64,000 bases of DNA from a virus, in IMG/VR virus record IMGVR_UViG_3300034072_000578, positions 44,413 through 108,412 of that record; one strand, 5' to 3'. Both the position numbers and the translations under genes were made by a program. This document shows, piece by piece, positions 19,423-27,350 of the stretch. How positions within the stretch are numbered: the first letter of the stretch is position 1; each line of letters begins with the position of its first letter. The notes under the pieces are model-generated. The model was not told the origin of the DNA, did not search any database, and worked only from the letters and a program-made list of their open reading frames with translations.

Positions 19423-20092
19423 TGCTCAAACCCCATGTTTCATTGAGAAAGATAATAAGCGGATTAGTAAGGTCAATATGAACCCCTAGGGAGTAATCAT
19501 CTTCCCCTACCTCTTCCCTGCTATAGGTATAAAGCCCCATATTGGCATAGGTAGTGCGCCATTCACAGGAATGCGGCCTTGATCCCCCCTCTATAGTCAT
19601 GCGCTTAGACTGGAATTCATGAATAGTCTTAGCAATGTCTTTAGGAAGCGAATTAATGCTTTCCGAAGAAAGGATAAATTCTTGTTCGCTACTGCTAATC
19701 CATTCAATCCCTTTATTAGCCGCAATAATAGTTGCGGCAAATAGGGCGGTTGAGTCCATGTCTAGGGTTGGTTTGTTCCCCATCACGTAATCAACCAAAC
19801 GGCGGACCTTTTGAAGCCCCTTAAGGTTAGTCCGCCATCCATTCTTGCGGACCTTATTAAACATGATCCAAGGATCAACATTAAGGGCAATGAAGAAAGC
19901 CGCAACATTACGGCTATCGGCGAATTGAGCCGCTACCCTACGCAATTCAACATGGCTTTTATGAGGGGCCTTTTCCCGCTCAAAGTTAGCGCGTTCCAGT
20001 AGGGCGGAATTGATACGCTTTACCATTGAGTCGACTTCGCGACTCTCACTGGCTTTGATATCTAGTATCAGGTCCAAAAGGGCGGACTGCAT
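19415..20092 (-). CDS. Hypothetical protein, 225 aa
   Basis: Mostly helical, with a charged N-terminal half (KRINSALLERANFEREK) and an aromatic C-terminal part. No family recognised. First of the leftward genes before the convergent region. Confidence 0.6.
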   Translation of the reverse strand: MQSALLDLILDIKASESREVDSMVKRINSALLERANFEREKAPHKSHVELRRVAAQFADSRNVAAFFIALNVDPWIMFNKVRKNGWRTNLKGLQKVRRLVDYVMGNKPTLDMDSTALFAATIIAANKGIEWISSSEQEFILSSESINSLPKDIAKTIHEFQSKRMTIEGGSRPHSCEWRTTYANMGLYTYSREEVGEDDYSLGVHIDLTNPLIIFLNETWGLSNV

Positions 20093-20102
20093 AGTCTGAC
20101 TC

Positions 20103-20315
20103 CTAGTTGTAAATCCGTTGGATTAGCTTTCGCTTCCCATCGGCGCGGATTCCCCATTTGGAACCCCTCCAAACGTTAATGCAGCTAATGTGAAACCAGT
20201 TAGGGGAAGTAATGCGAAAGCGCTTTCCGTTGCGGTCGACTCCCGTCGCCACAAAAGAAACGTAATCGACTCCGTTAACATTTTGCATGGCTGTTACTCC
20301 ATCGGCTTGTATCAT
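20103..20315 (-). CDS. Hypothetical protein, 70 aa
   Basis: Overlaps the upstream gene by four bases (ATGA). Basic, beta-rich composition with WFHISCINVW. Unrecognised. Confidence 0.5.
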   Translation of the reverse strand: MIQADGVTAMQNVNGVDYVSFVATGVDRNGKRFRITSPNWFHISCINVWRGSKWGIRADGKRKLIQRIYN

Positions 20316-20668
20316 TGTTCGTTCTCCATATATTCCAGATACTCAGCGCGGGATGAATGAGCTATCATAATCCCATAGGGCCGATAACTACCCCGACTCA
20401 TCCCGTAGGGAACGACAAAAGGATAAGGCGATTTAACCTTAGCCTTTAGATTGCGCCAAGCATCGGTGACAGTCGCCGTCACTTCACGCTTGTTAGCGCC
20501 ATAAAAACCAGCGTCACGAATGGACTCCGCTTCGCTTTCAATAATGGCTTTCAATTCGCGCCGACTATCAACCTTAACAATATAGCTATTGTCAGGCATA
20601 TATGCGCCGCGCATTCCCGTTGCTATGTGGAAATATTCAGCCATCTTTTTTACTCCATCTAAATTCAT
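20312..20668 (-). CDS. Hypothetical protein, 118 aa
   Basis: Mixed alpha/beta with Arg/Tyr/Ser-rich C-terminal half. No motif recognised. Coupled to the gene ending at 20103. Confidence 0.55.
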   Translation of the reverse strand: MNLDGVKKMAEYFHIATGMRGAYMPDNSYIVKVDSRRELKAIIESEAESIRDAGFYGANKREVTATVTDAWRNLKAKVKSPYPFVVPYGMSRGSYRPYGIMIAHSSRAEYLEYMENEQ

Positions 20669-20707
20669 AGTAAGGGCGGACTATTGCTAGCCCGCCCCTA
20701 TTAGAAG

Positions 20708-21757
20708 TTAGAGCATTTCAAGCGCCAGCGACATTGCCGCATCTTTCGCCCGATTGCCGTTGCCGATAGTGGCGCTTTCCCACCGCTTGCCTTCCTTAGT
20801 GCGGGCAACGTGATCCTGATAGAAGGTGACGGCATTAAGAGCGCCCCAAAGCGTGCCATCTGCTGCTGCCTTATCCGCACCCGGACTATCGGTGAAAAGG
20901 CGGACCATTTGCGCAACGTTATTGCGCTGGTTACTTGTCACGCCTTCCCGATCAAAATCGAGTTCAGTGCGAAGCCAATCGGAGTCATCCTTAAGGGCTT
21001 TCGGACTGTAAAGCTTCGCGAAGAAACGCGAAAGCTTGTCATCAGTCATACGGACCTTGCTCATTGCCTTTACGGCTTGAACATATTCCGCGAAAGCCGA
21101 GTCGAATTCGCCCAATTGAGTAAACAGCTTATCAGCGTCGAATTCGCCGCTATTGCGTTGTTTCGCCGTTGTTTGGGCGTTCATCACCGCCGAAAGACTG
21201 ACAGTGTTTTGACAAACAACCCGCACCGACGTTGCACGGGCAGTCCGCGCATAGGTTCCGTCGTAGGAAGTCAGCAGCAGGATATAGGGAAGGATGATAT
21301 CGCCAGCGATGTCGCCTTGCCCCTCTTCACGCTTGGCAAGCCCCCATACAACGCGACCGCCCTTTAGAGCGCCCGCAACGTCCATCTTAAAGCCGTTACC
21401 CTTAACAAGGCTCATAAGCCCCTCTAGCAGGTCAAGGGGTTGCGCGGGGTCATAGTGCGACTCCGACATCACCGAAAGGGGATCGCCGGTGTCAGTGCGA
21501 TACATGACTGCGCGGTTTTCATAGGAACGAGTCAGCATGGCCAGCGATTCATCATCCCCTTCCTTGAAATTGGGGTTAGGGATCGAATAGAAGGCAGGGG
21601 CCTTTGCGACCTGATAGTCAAGGCCAGCAACCTGCGCGATTTGTGCGGCGTCCATATCATCGGTGATATGATTGCCAAAGCCATGCCATGGCTTACCCTC
21701 CGAAGCGCGGTAAGCGATAGCGGCCTTGCCAAGGGTGAAGTCAAGTGCGTGGGACAT
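20708..21757 (-). CDS. DUF932 / phage-plasmid protein family (TIGR03299-like)
   Basis: 349 residues from ATG at 21757, which follows AAAGGC. A longer frame to 21913 has no ribosome binding site. KPWHGFG near residue 22, the VWGLAKR and ILPYILLLTSYDGT blocks and RVVCQNTVSLS are typical of the DUF932 family, found next to replication and accessory genes in phages and plasmids. Biochemical function unknown. The codons are G+C-rich. Confidence 0.75.
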   Translation of the reverse strand: MSHALDFTLGKAAIAYRASEGKPWHGFGNHITDDMDAAQIAQVAGLDYQVAKAPAFYSIPNPNFKEGDDESLAMLTRSYENRAVMYRTDTGDPLSVMSESHYDPAQPLDLLEGLMSLVKGNGFKMDVAGALKGGRVVWGLAKREEGQGDIAGDIILPYILLLTSYDGTYARTARATSVRVVCQNTVSLSAVMNAQTTAKQRNSGEFDADKLFTQLGEFDSAFAEYVQAVKAMSKVRMTDDKLSRFFAKLYSPKALKDDSDWLRTELDFDREGVTSNQRNNVAQMVRLFTDSPGADKAAADGTLWGALNAVTFYQDHVARTKEGKRWESATIGNGNRAKDAAMSLALEML

Positions 21758-21816
21758 AAATAAAGCCTTTCTAAATGTTGCGGAGTCTTTCGCTCCCAAA
21801 GCTAGTGGCGCATTAA

Positions 21817-22017
21817 TTAATATCCGAATATTTCCGTATGCCGTTCGGCCCATGCAAGGGCAATTTCCCGCATCTGGTCGGGAGTATAGAGCCGCGTCAC
21901 ATTGGACGCCCACAAACTACCGTAGGCAGTAGCGTAAAAGTTATCTTTATTAACGGCGATATCCTCAATGCCCTTAATTGCCTGTTTCATTGTTTCATCG
22001 CTAATAAATTGTTTCAT
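21817..22017 (-). CDS. Hypothetical protein, 66 aa
   Basis: Helical, ending WAERHTEIFGY. It overlaps the gene upstream by four bases. Unrecognised. Confidence 0.5.
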   Translation of the reverse strand: MKQFISDETMKQAIKGIEDIAVNKDNFYATAYGSLWASNVTRLYTPDQMREIALAWAERHTEIFGY

Positions 22018-22163
22018 GCGTAAATCGCCTTTCTTGTCGTGATATATGCACCATAGGCGTTATCCGCCTTATCCATGGCGCGGCTTGCACCAGCGCTTGT
22101 CTTATAGCGCTTTGTTTTTCCGGTGACTTTGTTAGTCACTTCATAGCGAATTGGCTTATTCAC
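22014..22163 (-). CDS. Hypothetical basic protein, 49 aa
   Basis: The GTG start at 22163 overlaps the stop of the membrane peptide upstream. A longer TTG-started frame to 22220 is possible. Starts VNKPIRYEVTN, with a Lys/Arg-rich middle. Confidence 0.45.
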   Translation of the reverse strand: MNKPIRYEVTNKVTGKTKRYKTSAGASRAMDKADNAYGAYITTRKAIYA

Positions 22164-22257
22164 TTGTGACAAACCCAAAGAGGAAAGCCGCGATAACAGC
22201 CAAGAAAAGAAGATTGGCAATTACCAAAGCGATATCGAGATAAAGATTATTCGTCAT
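22156..22257 (-). CDS. Single-span membrane peptide, 33 aa
   Basis: ATG at 22257. One hydrophobic helix (ALVIANLLFLAVIAAFLFGF). It overlaps the following gene. Probably the first gene of the leftward unit served by the promoter at 22507-22535. Confidence 0.45.
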   Translation of the reverse strand: MTNNLYLDIALVIANLLFLAVIAAFLFGFVTSE

Positions 22258-22506
22258 GGTTCCGACTCCAGATTGGTTAGTTTATTCCACTAGCTTTAGG
22301 AACGGCGGTTAATTGCTTAACCGCTTTCCTAATGGCTCAATCGTTAGTGTCTGATTGAGTAAGCCCCATTGTGGGTTGCTAGGTAAAGCGGATGACATAA
22401 CGGCCCAACCTAGCCCCTAAGGGGAACGCCTAACCATTAGGCGATTAACCTAGGGGCTTACCGTCATCGGGCCTAGGTGGCGGGGCTTGTTCCCGCCGAT
22501 GTCCCT

Positions 22507-22535
22507 ATCTAGGGGCGGATTCGTGATTCGGTCAA
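22507..22535 (-). promoter_or_regulatory. Leftward promoter with two GANTC sites
   Basis: On the - strand TTGACC (22535-22530), 17-bp spacer with CGAATC twice, CTAGAT (22512-22507). The -35 and spacer are almost identical to the site at 25547-25575. Confidence 0.7.
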
Positions 22536-22561
22536 GCGCTAAAATGAAATTATTTTTGCCC

Positions 22562-22597
22562 CTAATCTAAGCTCATCGGACGGCTAGCTTAGATTAG
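22562..22597. repeat. 12-bp inverted repeat
   Basis: CTAATCTAAGCT (22562-22573) and AGCTTAGATTAG (22586-22597) are perfect complements with a 12-nt loop. The TTAGATTAG core recurs next to the parS-like site (25657-25665) and, inverted, near 26568. Confidence 0.6.
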
Positions 22598-22863
22598 CGG
22601 ATTCCTTGCTCTAATACCAAACAGACACCCGTGCGCGTATGTTGCAAGAGCCATGCCAAACCTAATAGCCCCTATAAGGCGTTTTAAGCCCCTTACAGGG
22701 CCTTTAGGGGGCCTAAGCTACCCTAACACCTAAAAGAGGTGATTCGGCCCTGTATGAGCGTTTCAAGAGTGCGACTCGTAAGAAGGTCGGAAATAAGCAA
22801 ATAAAGTTATTTCAAGTGAAAAGTGATTTTTTTAATCTCATTCCAGAAAAGTGATTTTTAGGT

Positions 22864-22892
22864 TTGACATTAAATGCCGAATCGCCCTAAGA
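22864..22892 (+). promoter_or_regulatory. Rightward promoter with GANTC in the spacer
   Basis: TTGACA (22864-22869), 17-bp spacer containing CGAATC, CTAAGA (22887-22892). It points to the gene at 23094, with a leader of about 190 nt. Confidence 0.65.
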
Positions 22893-23093
22893 GGGAGTCA
22901 CCGGACGGGGCAACCCAGACGGTCCAGCCTCCCCTAGAGGCAACTGGCTCTTTCTCATTGTTGGACTAATGCCCTTCGCTAGGCGGCACAAAAACCTAGG
23001 AAGGAAATTAAATAGAACCCCATTAAAAAAGGGGCTTGCGAATCACTAAATAATTCGCCATTAAATAATCACACCGAACGAAAGGAACCTACC

Positions 23094-23246
23094 ATGAAAA
23101 AATTCTGGATCGAATGGCTTGACGGTAGCTTGATTGGGGAAGTAGAAGCGGAAAGCGAAAGACAAGCCCGCAACATATGCGAGAACCACGCTACGGGGTG
23201 GGGGCTGGAGCCGGGAACCTACCAGCTACGGGAGAAGCCGGAGTGA
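23094..23246 (+). CDS. Hypothetical protein, 50 aa
   Basis: ATG behind AAAGGAA. Acidic, with two Trp in the first nine residues (MKKFWIEWLDG). The only + strand gene between 18857 and the right end. Unrecognised. Confidence 0.55.
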   Translation: MKKFWIEWLDGSLIGEVEAESERQARNICENHATGWGLEPGTYQLREKPE

Positions 23247-23299
23247 CCGGGAGGGGGCCGCGAGGCTCCCACCCCACCCCAAGGGGCTTCTGGCTAGTC

Positions 23300-23824
23300 C
23301 TATGGTGAAAGTTGGCCGGTTCCCGGTTTCAAAGTTGATTTCCAGCCAGTTCCCAATTTTATCTTTGATATTTGGGATTTATGCACACCAAATAGTTTAG
23401 CTATATCTTTATGATACATTCCGGTATCCAATAGCTTTCTAATTTCTTCTACTTTTGTTTCTGTCAATTTAGAATTAGGCTTTTCAGAGCCTTTTAATGC
23501 TTTGGAATAATCTATCTTACCATTCCTAACCGCATCATCCGCATTATCTTGGTAAGTTCCCCAAGCTAAATTAGTCCAAACATTATTAGACTTATCATCA
23601 TCTAAGTGCCTACAGACAAATTTACCGTCTGTGGGCTTAGGTCCGTTAAATAAAGTGCATACCCATATATGGATATTATAATCTTTGCCACCACTTATAA
23701 TATTTAGATAACCGGGTGTGGTAACTTGCGGCTTCCTAAATCTATTAGTAGTCGGATTAAATACCCTACCTAAGTTGGATATTAATAAGGGTGTTTCTGG
23801 TATGGGGAGGAATGTTTCTTTCAT
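23300..23824 (-). CDS. HNH_3-type homing endonuclease with C-terminal HTH
   Basis: 174 residues from ATG 23824, preceded by GGGAGAA. An N-terminal segment (LLISNLGRVFN) resembles NUMOD4, HLDDDKSNNVWTNLAWGTYQDN is the HNH_3 core, and KVEEIRKLLDTGMYHKDIAKLFGV is a DNA-binding HTH nearly the same as in the gene ending at 49842. The C-terminal codons overlap a dispersed repeat also found near 30373. Confidence 0.78.
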   Translation of the reverse strand: MKETFLPIPETPLLISNLGRVFNPTTNRFRKPQVTTPGYLNIISGGKDYNIHIWVCTLFNGPKPTDGKFVCRHLDDDKSNNVWTNLAWGTYQDNADDAVRNGKIDYSKALKGSEKPNSKLTETKVEEIRKLLDTGMYHKDIAKLFGVHKSQISKIKLGTGWKSTLKPGTGQLSP

Positions 23825-24113
23825 TTCTCCCGCGTAAGATACAAAATGCCAAAAATCAATAGACAGTAGTATCCCAAAATGCCAATTAATGAGAAACCTA
23901 AAATGCCCATATCTCATTAACTCCATAATGCCAGAATATAAGAAACCCCATTAGAAACGAAAATAGGAGAGGTTGACCCGAAGCCAACGCTCTCCTACTG
24001 ATTCGCTGTCGCTTCACGAATCATGCTCCCTATTTACGGGCATAAGGGAGATTGCCCTATCATAATAAACTGTTGGTCATTACCTATACCTCCAATTAGA
24101 GTGGAAATAAGTG
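23825..24113. other. Gene-free spacer with repeats
   Basis: No gene. Several AAAATGCC repeats, the sequence ATAATGCCAGAATAT (also near 30968), and an inverted pair TGATTCG (23999-24005) / CGAATCA (24017-24023). Confidence 0.45.
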
Positions 24114-24347
24114 TTAAGCTGCCCTTGCCGTCTCAATCTTGATCTTCCTTCCCTGATGGTGGAAGGTCAAGGAGTCAAAGCCAAGTCGCTTCAATGACTG
24201 GAAGCCCTTAAGGGCCTTGGCGGAAGCCTCTTCATCGACCAATTGGCCCAGCTTCCGCACTCCCTGCTGCGGGGTGACGCCTAGAACCGTAAAGTCAGCC
24301 TTTTTGGAATGAGGCTTAAAAACCTTTATGACGTTCTGTTTCGGCAT
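24114..24347 (-). CDS. Hypothetical basic protein, 77 aa
   Basis: Lys/Arg-rich with KKADFTVLGVTPQQGVRKLGQL. No family recognised. Served by the promoter-like site about 110 bases upstream. Confidence 0.55.
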   Translation of the reverse strand: MPKQNVIKVFKPHSKKADFTVLGVTPQQGVRKLGQLVDEEASAKALKGFQSLKRLGFDSLTFHHQGRKIKIETARAA

Positions 24348-24459
24348 TTGATGTTACTCCAAGGATAGCAGGTTCATAGTTAAAACCGCAGACCCTTAAT
24401 TTGGTTCCAACAATCACCTTTCGTTTCTGCGTTCTCAGGCTTTCTCACCTGTTCCCGGT

Positions 24460-24485
24460 CTATAGACGATTCGGGGGTTTGGCAA
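24460..24485 (-). promoter_or_regulatory. Leftward promoter-like site with GANTC
   Basis: On the - strand TTGCCA (24485-24480) and CTATAG (24465-24460), with CGAATC between them. The spacer of 14 is short, so this is the weakest member of the family. Confidence 0.35.
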
Positions 24486-24487
24486 GC

Positions 24488-24515
24488 AAAAAAAAGGCAG
24501 GGCGTCAACCCTGCC
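24488..24515 (-). terminator. Terminator after the gene 24552-25166
   Basis: On the - strand GGCAGGG, a short loop, CCCTGCC, then eight T (the A-run at 24488-24495 of the + strand). Confidence 0.88.
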
Positions 24516-24551
24516 TTAAGTTGTTTAGAAAGGTGGTAAGAGGCACTTTTA

Positions 24552-25166
24552 TTAGTGCGTCAAAACCGTTGCCTCTTCGCTCGCTTCGCCGCCTTCCTGC
24601 TGGCCCTCTTCCTTGTTTTCTTCGGAGTTGCCCGAAAGATGCTGACGGGCACCAGCCAGCGCTTCGGCGAGATTGTTGCTGGAATTCGCCGCAGCCGCAC
24701 CAGACCGCGAGGTCGGAGTCTTGCGAACATGAGGCTCACCATCCGGCAGACGGGTGATATAGGCGAATTCGCCATCCTCATCCGAAAGCGTGTCGAACTT
24801 GCGTCCTGCCCATTCCCGGCCTGCCTGCGTCACGTTGTTGAGCTTCGTAACCACGCCCATCATGAACGAACGGAGGGGGTTCTTGCCGCCCTCGGCAGTC
24901 TTGGGGATCGCCACCTTGGCGGTCATGCCGACGTTCAGCAGAGCGATATCGGGGCTGATGGCGTTGAGGGCTTCCACAAGGCTCTTGCCACCCTGTGCGG
25001 CCTTATTGACCTTCTTACGGCGGAGTTCGTTGGGATCGAAGTTGGCGATGATGCCACCACGGGCAGCAGCTTCTGCCACTTCTGCCTTCACCAGCTTGCC
25101 ACCGACACGGACCTTGCCGGCCTGATCGACGGTGAAACCGGCCTGTTCGATTGCTTCCTTGTTCAT
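24552..25166 (-). CDS. Hypothetical protein, 204 aa
   Basis: The N-terminal third is basic (NELRRKKVNKAAQGG), the middle has MTAKVAIPKTAEGG, and the last 30 residues are Glu/Gln-rich and acidic, a layout seen in single-strand-binding and other nucleic-acid proteins with acidic tails. No specific family is recognised. G+C-rich codons. Strong terminator downstream. Confidence 0.6.
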   Translation of the reverse strand: MNKEAIEQAGFTVDQAGKVRVGGKLVKAEVAEAAARGGIIANFDPNELRRKKVNKAAQGGKSLVEALNAISPDIALLNVGMTAKVAIPKTAEGGKNPLRSFMMGVVTKLNNVTQAGREWAGRKFDTLSDEDGEFAYITRLPDGEPHVRKTPTSRSGAAAANSSNNLAEALAGARQHLSGNSEENKEEGQQEGGEASEEATVLTH

Positions 25167-25546
25167 GTTGTCTTCCTTCCGACTGATGTTTGTGTTTTCG
25201 CCTTCTCAGTGGCGATGACTATTAGCTAATGGCCTTAGATGATTCGTGCAAGAGCTTTTTTCACTCTTACCAACTTTTTTTGTCGAAACTTGTTCTCAGG
25301 GCTTCCCACCAGCATTTAATCTTAGATTATATCCTAGAATGCGTTTTAAGCCCTTCTCAGAGCTTTTTAAGGGCTTTAGGGTAGTTGGGTAGCCTAGAAC
25401 GCACAAAAGCCCTCTAAGGGGCTTTAAATCGGCTAATAATGAAAGATGGGTGTTGACCGGGCAGCTAGGTTTTCGGGTGGGGGTGGATAACCCAGCTATG
25501 AGGGGGCTTCATTGCGTCGGAAGGACACACCCGGTCAACGCTTATG

Positions 25547-25575
25547 TCTATGGGGTGATTCGCTGATTCGGTCAA
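25547..25575 (-). promoter_or_regulatory. Leftward promoter with two GANTC sites
   Basis: On the - strand TTGACC (25575-25570), 17-bp spacer carrying CGAATC twice, CATAGA (25552-25547). It reads towards the gene starting at 25166. The intervening 380 bases hold G+C-rich foldbacks and no gene. Confidence 0.65.
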
Positions 25576-25632
25576 GCGATATCTTTGAACCAGAATAAAA
25601 CGAAACCAGAAAGCCCGCTAACCTTATCTAAA

Positions 25633-25648
25633 TGTTTCACGTGGAACA
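25633..25648. other. parS-like site
   Basis: TGTTTCACGTGGAACA matches the bacterial parS consensus TGTTTCACGTGAAACA at 15 of 16 positions. It is flanked by CTAACCTTA (25618-25626) and its complement TAAGGTTAG (25652-25660). No parA or parB gene is visible in the window, so host ParB would be the likely binder. Confidence 0.6.
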
Positions 25649-25681
25649 CTCTAAGGTTAGATTAGGGAACCTTTAGAAGGC

Positions 25682-25714
25682 AAAATAAAAGCCCCGCATC
25701 CTTAGACGCGGGGC
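25682..25714 (-). terminator. Terminator after the DUF2786 gene
   Basis: On the - strand GCCCCGC, ten-base loop, GCGGGGC, then TTTTATTTT. Dyad at 25691-25697 and 25708-25714. Confidence 0.88.
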
Positions 25715-25765
25715 AACCTAATAACCATTCCTTAAGCTTCTTGATGATCCGCTTTAGCTTGCGCT

Positions 25766-26464
25766 TCATTCCAGATATCCTTTCACTTCCGACTCAACCC
25801 CCTTGCTGAGCTTCACCTTAGAACCTTCTTCATAGCCATGTCCAGCTATTTCTTGGCTTCCGGTGTAAAGGGCAATATCTTTCTTGCTGGTCTTTTGCCC
25901 TTTGGCTTTGGGCATTTCCCTAAGAATGATATCTTGTTTCAGCACAATAAGAGCGTTACCAGCTACTTCCTTTTCTGCAATCATTTTAACTAGGGATTCA
26001 TGAACCGCCACAAGGAACCCCAATTTAAAGTTATGCTTGATTTCATCACCCTTAACCCCATTGTTAATGAGCCGGTGATAAGCAACAGTCATGGGAAGCT
26101 TATGATAGCCGGTGATAAGGCTATCTGAAATGAGGTCATAAAGCCAGTTGGCATATTGAAGGTCTACGGGAAGACCGTAAAAGATGATGTTTTTATTGTC
26201 TTCGCTTTTAACCGCATATGTATCGGTAAGCTTAGCAATGGCCTTACAGATAAGCTCCATCTTATCCGTCTCTTTGCGGGGCTTCTTAGTAAAGCTTTCA
26301 ACCTTACTGGACTTAACTTCTAGGTCAGTCTCAGTGAGGCGATACTTTGCCATCATCTTTTCGAAAGCATTAGCAAACGCCATTGCCTCTTCGGGAGTTC
26401 CAGCGTTATTAGCCTTCGCTTTAATTGCGTTCAGCTTGCGGATGATGTCGTCCCGGTTGGTCAT
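25766..26464 (-). CDS. DUF2786-family protein
   Basis: 232 residues. The N-terminal 45 residues (IIRKLNAIKAKANNAGTPEEAMAF...MAKY) match the helical DUF2786 domain. The remainder resembles the C-terminal region usually fused to it. The family is common in phages and mobile elements, function unknown. It is read from the right and followed by a terminator. Confidence 0.75.
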   Translation of the reverse strand: MTNRDDIIRKLNAIKAKANNAGTPEEAMAFANAFEKMMAKYRLTETDLEVKSSKVESFTKKPRKETDKMELICKAIAKLTDTYAVKSEDNKNIIFYGLPVDLQYANWLYDLISDSLITGYHKLPMTVAYHRLINNGVKGDEIKHNFKLGFLVAVHESLVKMIAEKEVAGNALIVLKQDIILREMPKAKGQKTSKKDIALYTGSQEIAGHGYEEGSKVKLSKGVESEVKGYLE

Positions 26465-26802
26465 GTTTGCTTCCTAGGTGATTCGTTGCTGTTGAGACTG
26501 GTTTAGGGGGTTATTGGGGTTAGTGCAAGTTTTTTCTTTTTGGTGTTGGATTGTGTGTGTCGCTAATCTAACCTAAGTGAGCTTTAAATTTTTTAATCTT
26601 AACTTATAAAATCCTGCCGATCCAACCAACTCAAAAAACAAACTCAACTCTCCCTATCTATCCCTTTCCCTATATACAACCAAACCAAATCAACTACCCT
26701 CAACTACCAAAACCCTCCCCTCTTCCCCTACCTTCTCCCTTTCCCTTTCTCTCCCCTATATACAACCCTTCCTTATGCTCTTCACGTATGTAAAGCTTTA
26801 TC
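26465..26802. other. Spacer with a 157-nt G-free tract
   Basis: From 26620 to 26776 the + strand contains no G at all: it is a run of C, T and A with CCCTATATACAACC present twice. Read from the - strand it is a C-free, purine-rich leader or tail downstream of the gene ending at 26803. No gene is present. Possible roles are an R-loop or replication site or an unstructured RNA. Confidence 0.7.
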
Positions 26803-26958
26803 CTATCGGCTCCTTACTTCCTTCACTATATCGACGGATACAAACCGGACCTTATTAGGTTGACCGTCTATATATCTGTCTATTGCTTCTATTAGTTCCT
26901 TTCTTGCTTCTTCCCTTGTTTCGGCTTTCATCGTTACCGTGAATTTATGTTCGTTCAT
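26803..26958 (-). CDS. Hypothetical protein, 51 aa
   Basis: TAATG overlap with the gene upstream. Charged and helical (KAETREEARKELIEAIDRY). Unrecognised. Confidence 0.55.
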   Translation of the reverse strand: MNEHKFTVTMKAETREEARKELIEAIDRYIDGQPNKVRFVSVDIVKEVRSR

Positions 26959-27128
26959 TAGAAAGGCCCTTCCTCAATGAGTTTCTTAATCTTATACCTA
27001 TGCAGTCTTGTTCGTGCTGCATTATGTTTTGCTTGGGCGATTTCGTTATCCCTATGTGTAACAACGACTCCGGCAATAAGTTTGCTTTCTTCGTTGTTCA
27101 TATGTTTTGGGATTATTGGCATTGTCAT
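26958..27128 (-). CDS. Hypothetical protein, 56 aa
   Basis: ATG directly after the upstream TAA. Basic C-terminal half (HNAARTRLHRYKIKKL). Unrecognised. Confidence 0.5.
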   Translation of the reverse strand: MTMPIIPKHMNNEESKLIAGVVVTHRDNEIAQAKHNAARTRLHRYKIKKLIEEGPF

Positions 27129-27350
27129 TTAATCTTGTCCTATTTGTTCATAGGGGATTTGGTTATCCGTAAAGAACTGTTTTATATATTCCCTTGCTTC
27201 TTCGTCTTTCATGTGGAAGAGTTCGCTGGGGCTTTTGAAATAGTCAGGATAGCGATTGACGATTGCCTGCCCTAGCCTTTCATGGGGGCGGTTAGCAGGG
27301 TTAGCAAGCGCATAGATATCCTTGCGATACATTTGCTTTCTTATTGTCAT
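27129..27350 (-). CDS. Hypothetical protein, 73 aa
   Basis: Basic N-terminus (MTIRKQMYRK) and acidic C-terminus. Overlaps the upstream gene by four bases. Unrecognised. Confidence 0.55.
   Translation of the reverse strand: MTIRKQMYRKDIYALANPANRPHERLGQAIVNRYPDYFKSPSELFHMKDEEAREYIKQFFTDNQIPYEQIGQD

Larger units (their letters stand above)
22258..23093. other. Long gene-free control region
   Basis: About 840 bases without a credible gene. It contains a leftward promoter (22507-22535), a rightward promoter (22864-22892), a 12-bp inverted repeat (22562-22597), G+C-rich blocks of the CCTAGGGG and AAGCCCCTTA kind, and GCGAAT/ATTCGC near 23034-23054. It divides the leftward genes from the small rightward gene at 23094. 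A replication origin here is possible but not shown. Confidence 0.6.

Noticed and set aside
20810-21763. + strand frames opposite the DUF932-type gene
   Set aside because: The DUF932 protein on the - strand has recognisable blocks. The opposite frames are fragmentary.
24555-25229. + strand frames opposite the gene 24552-25166
   Set aside because: Shadows caused by G+C-rich codons. The - strand gene has a promoter, start site and terminator in order.
25662-25769. 35-codon frame with ATGA overlap after the DUF2786 gene
   Set aside because: It reads through the strong terminator at 25682-25714, so the mRNA would end inside it.
26465-26520. Promoter at CGAATC-CTAGGA before the DUF2786 gene
   Set aside because: The putative -10 lies only about 10 bases before the ATG and no -35 is found at the right distance.
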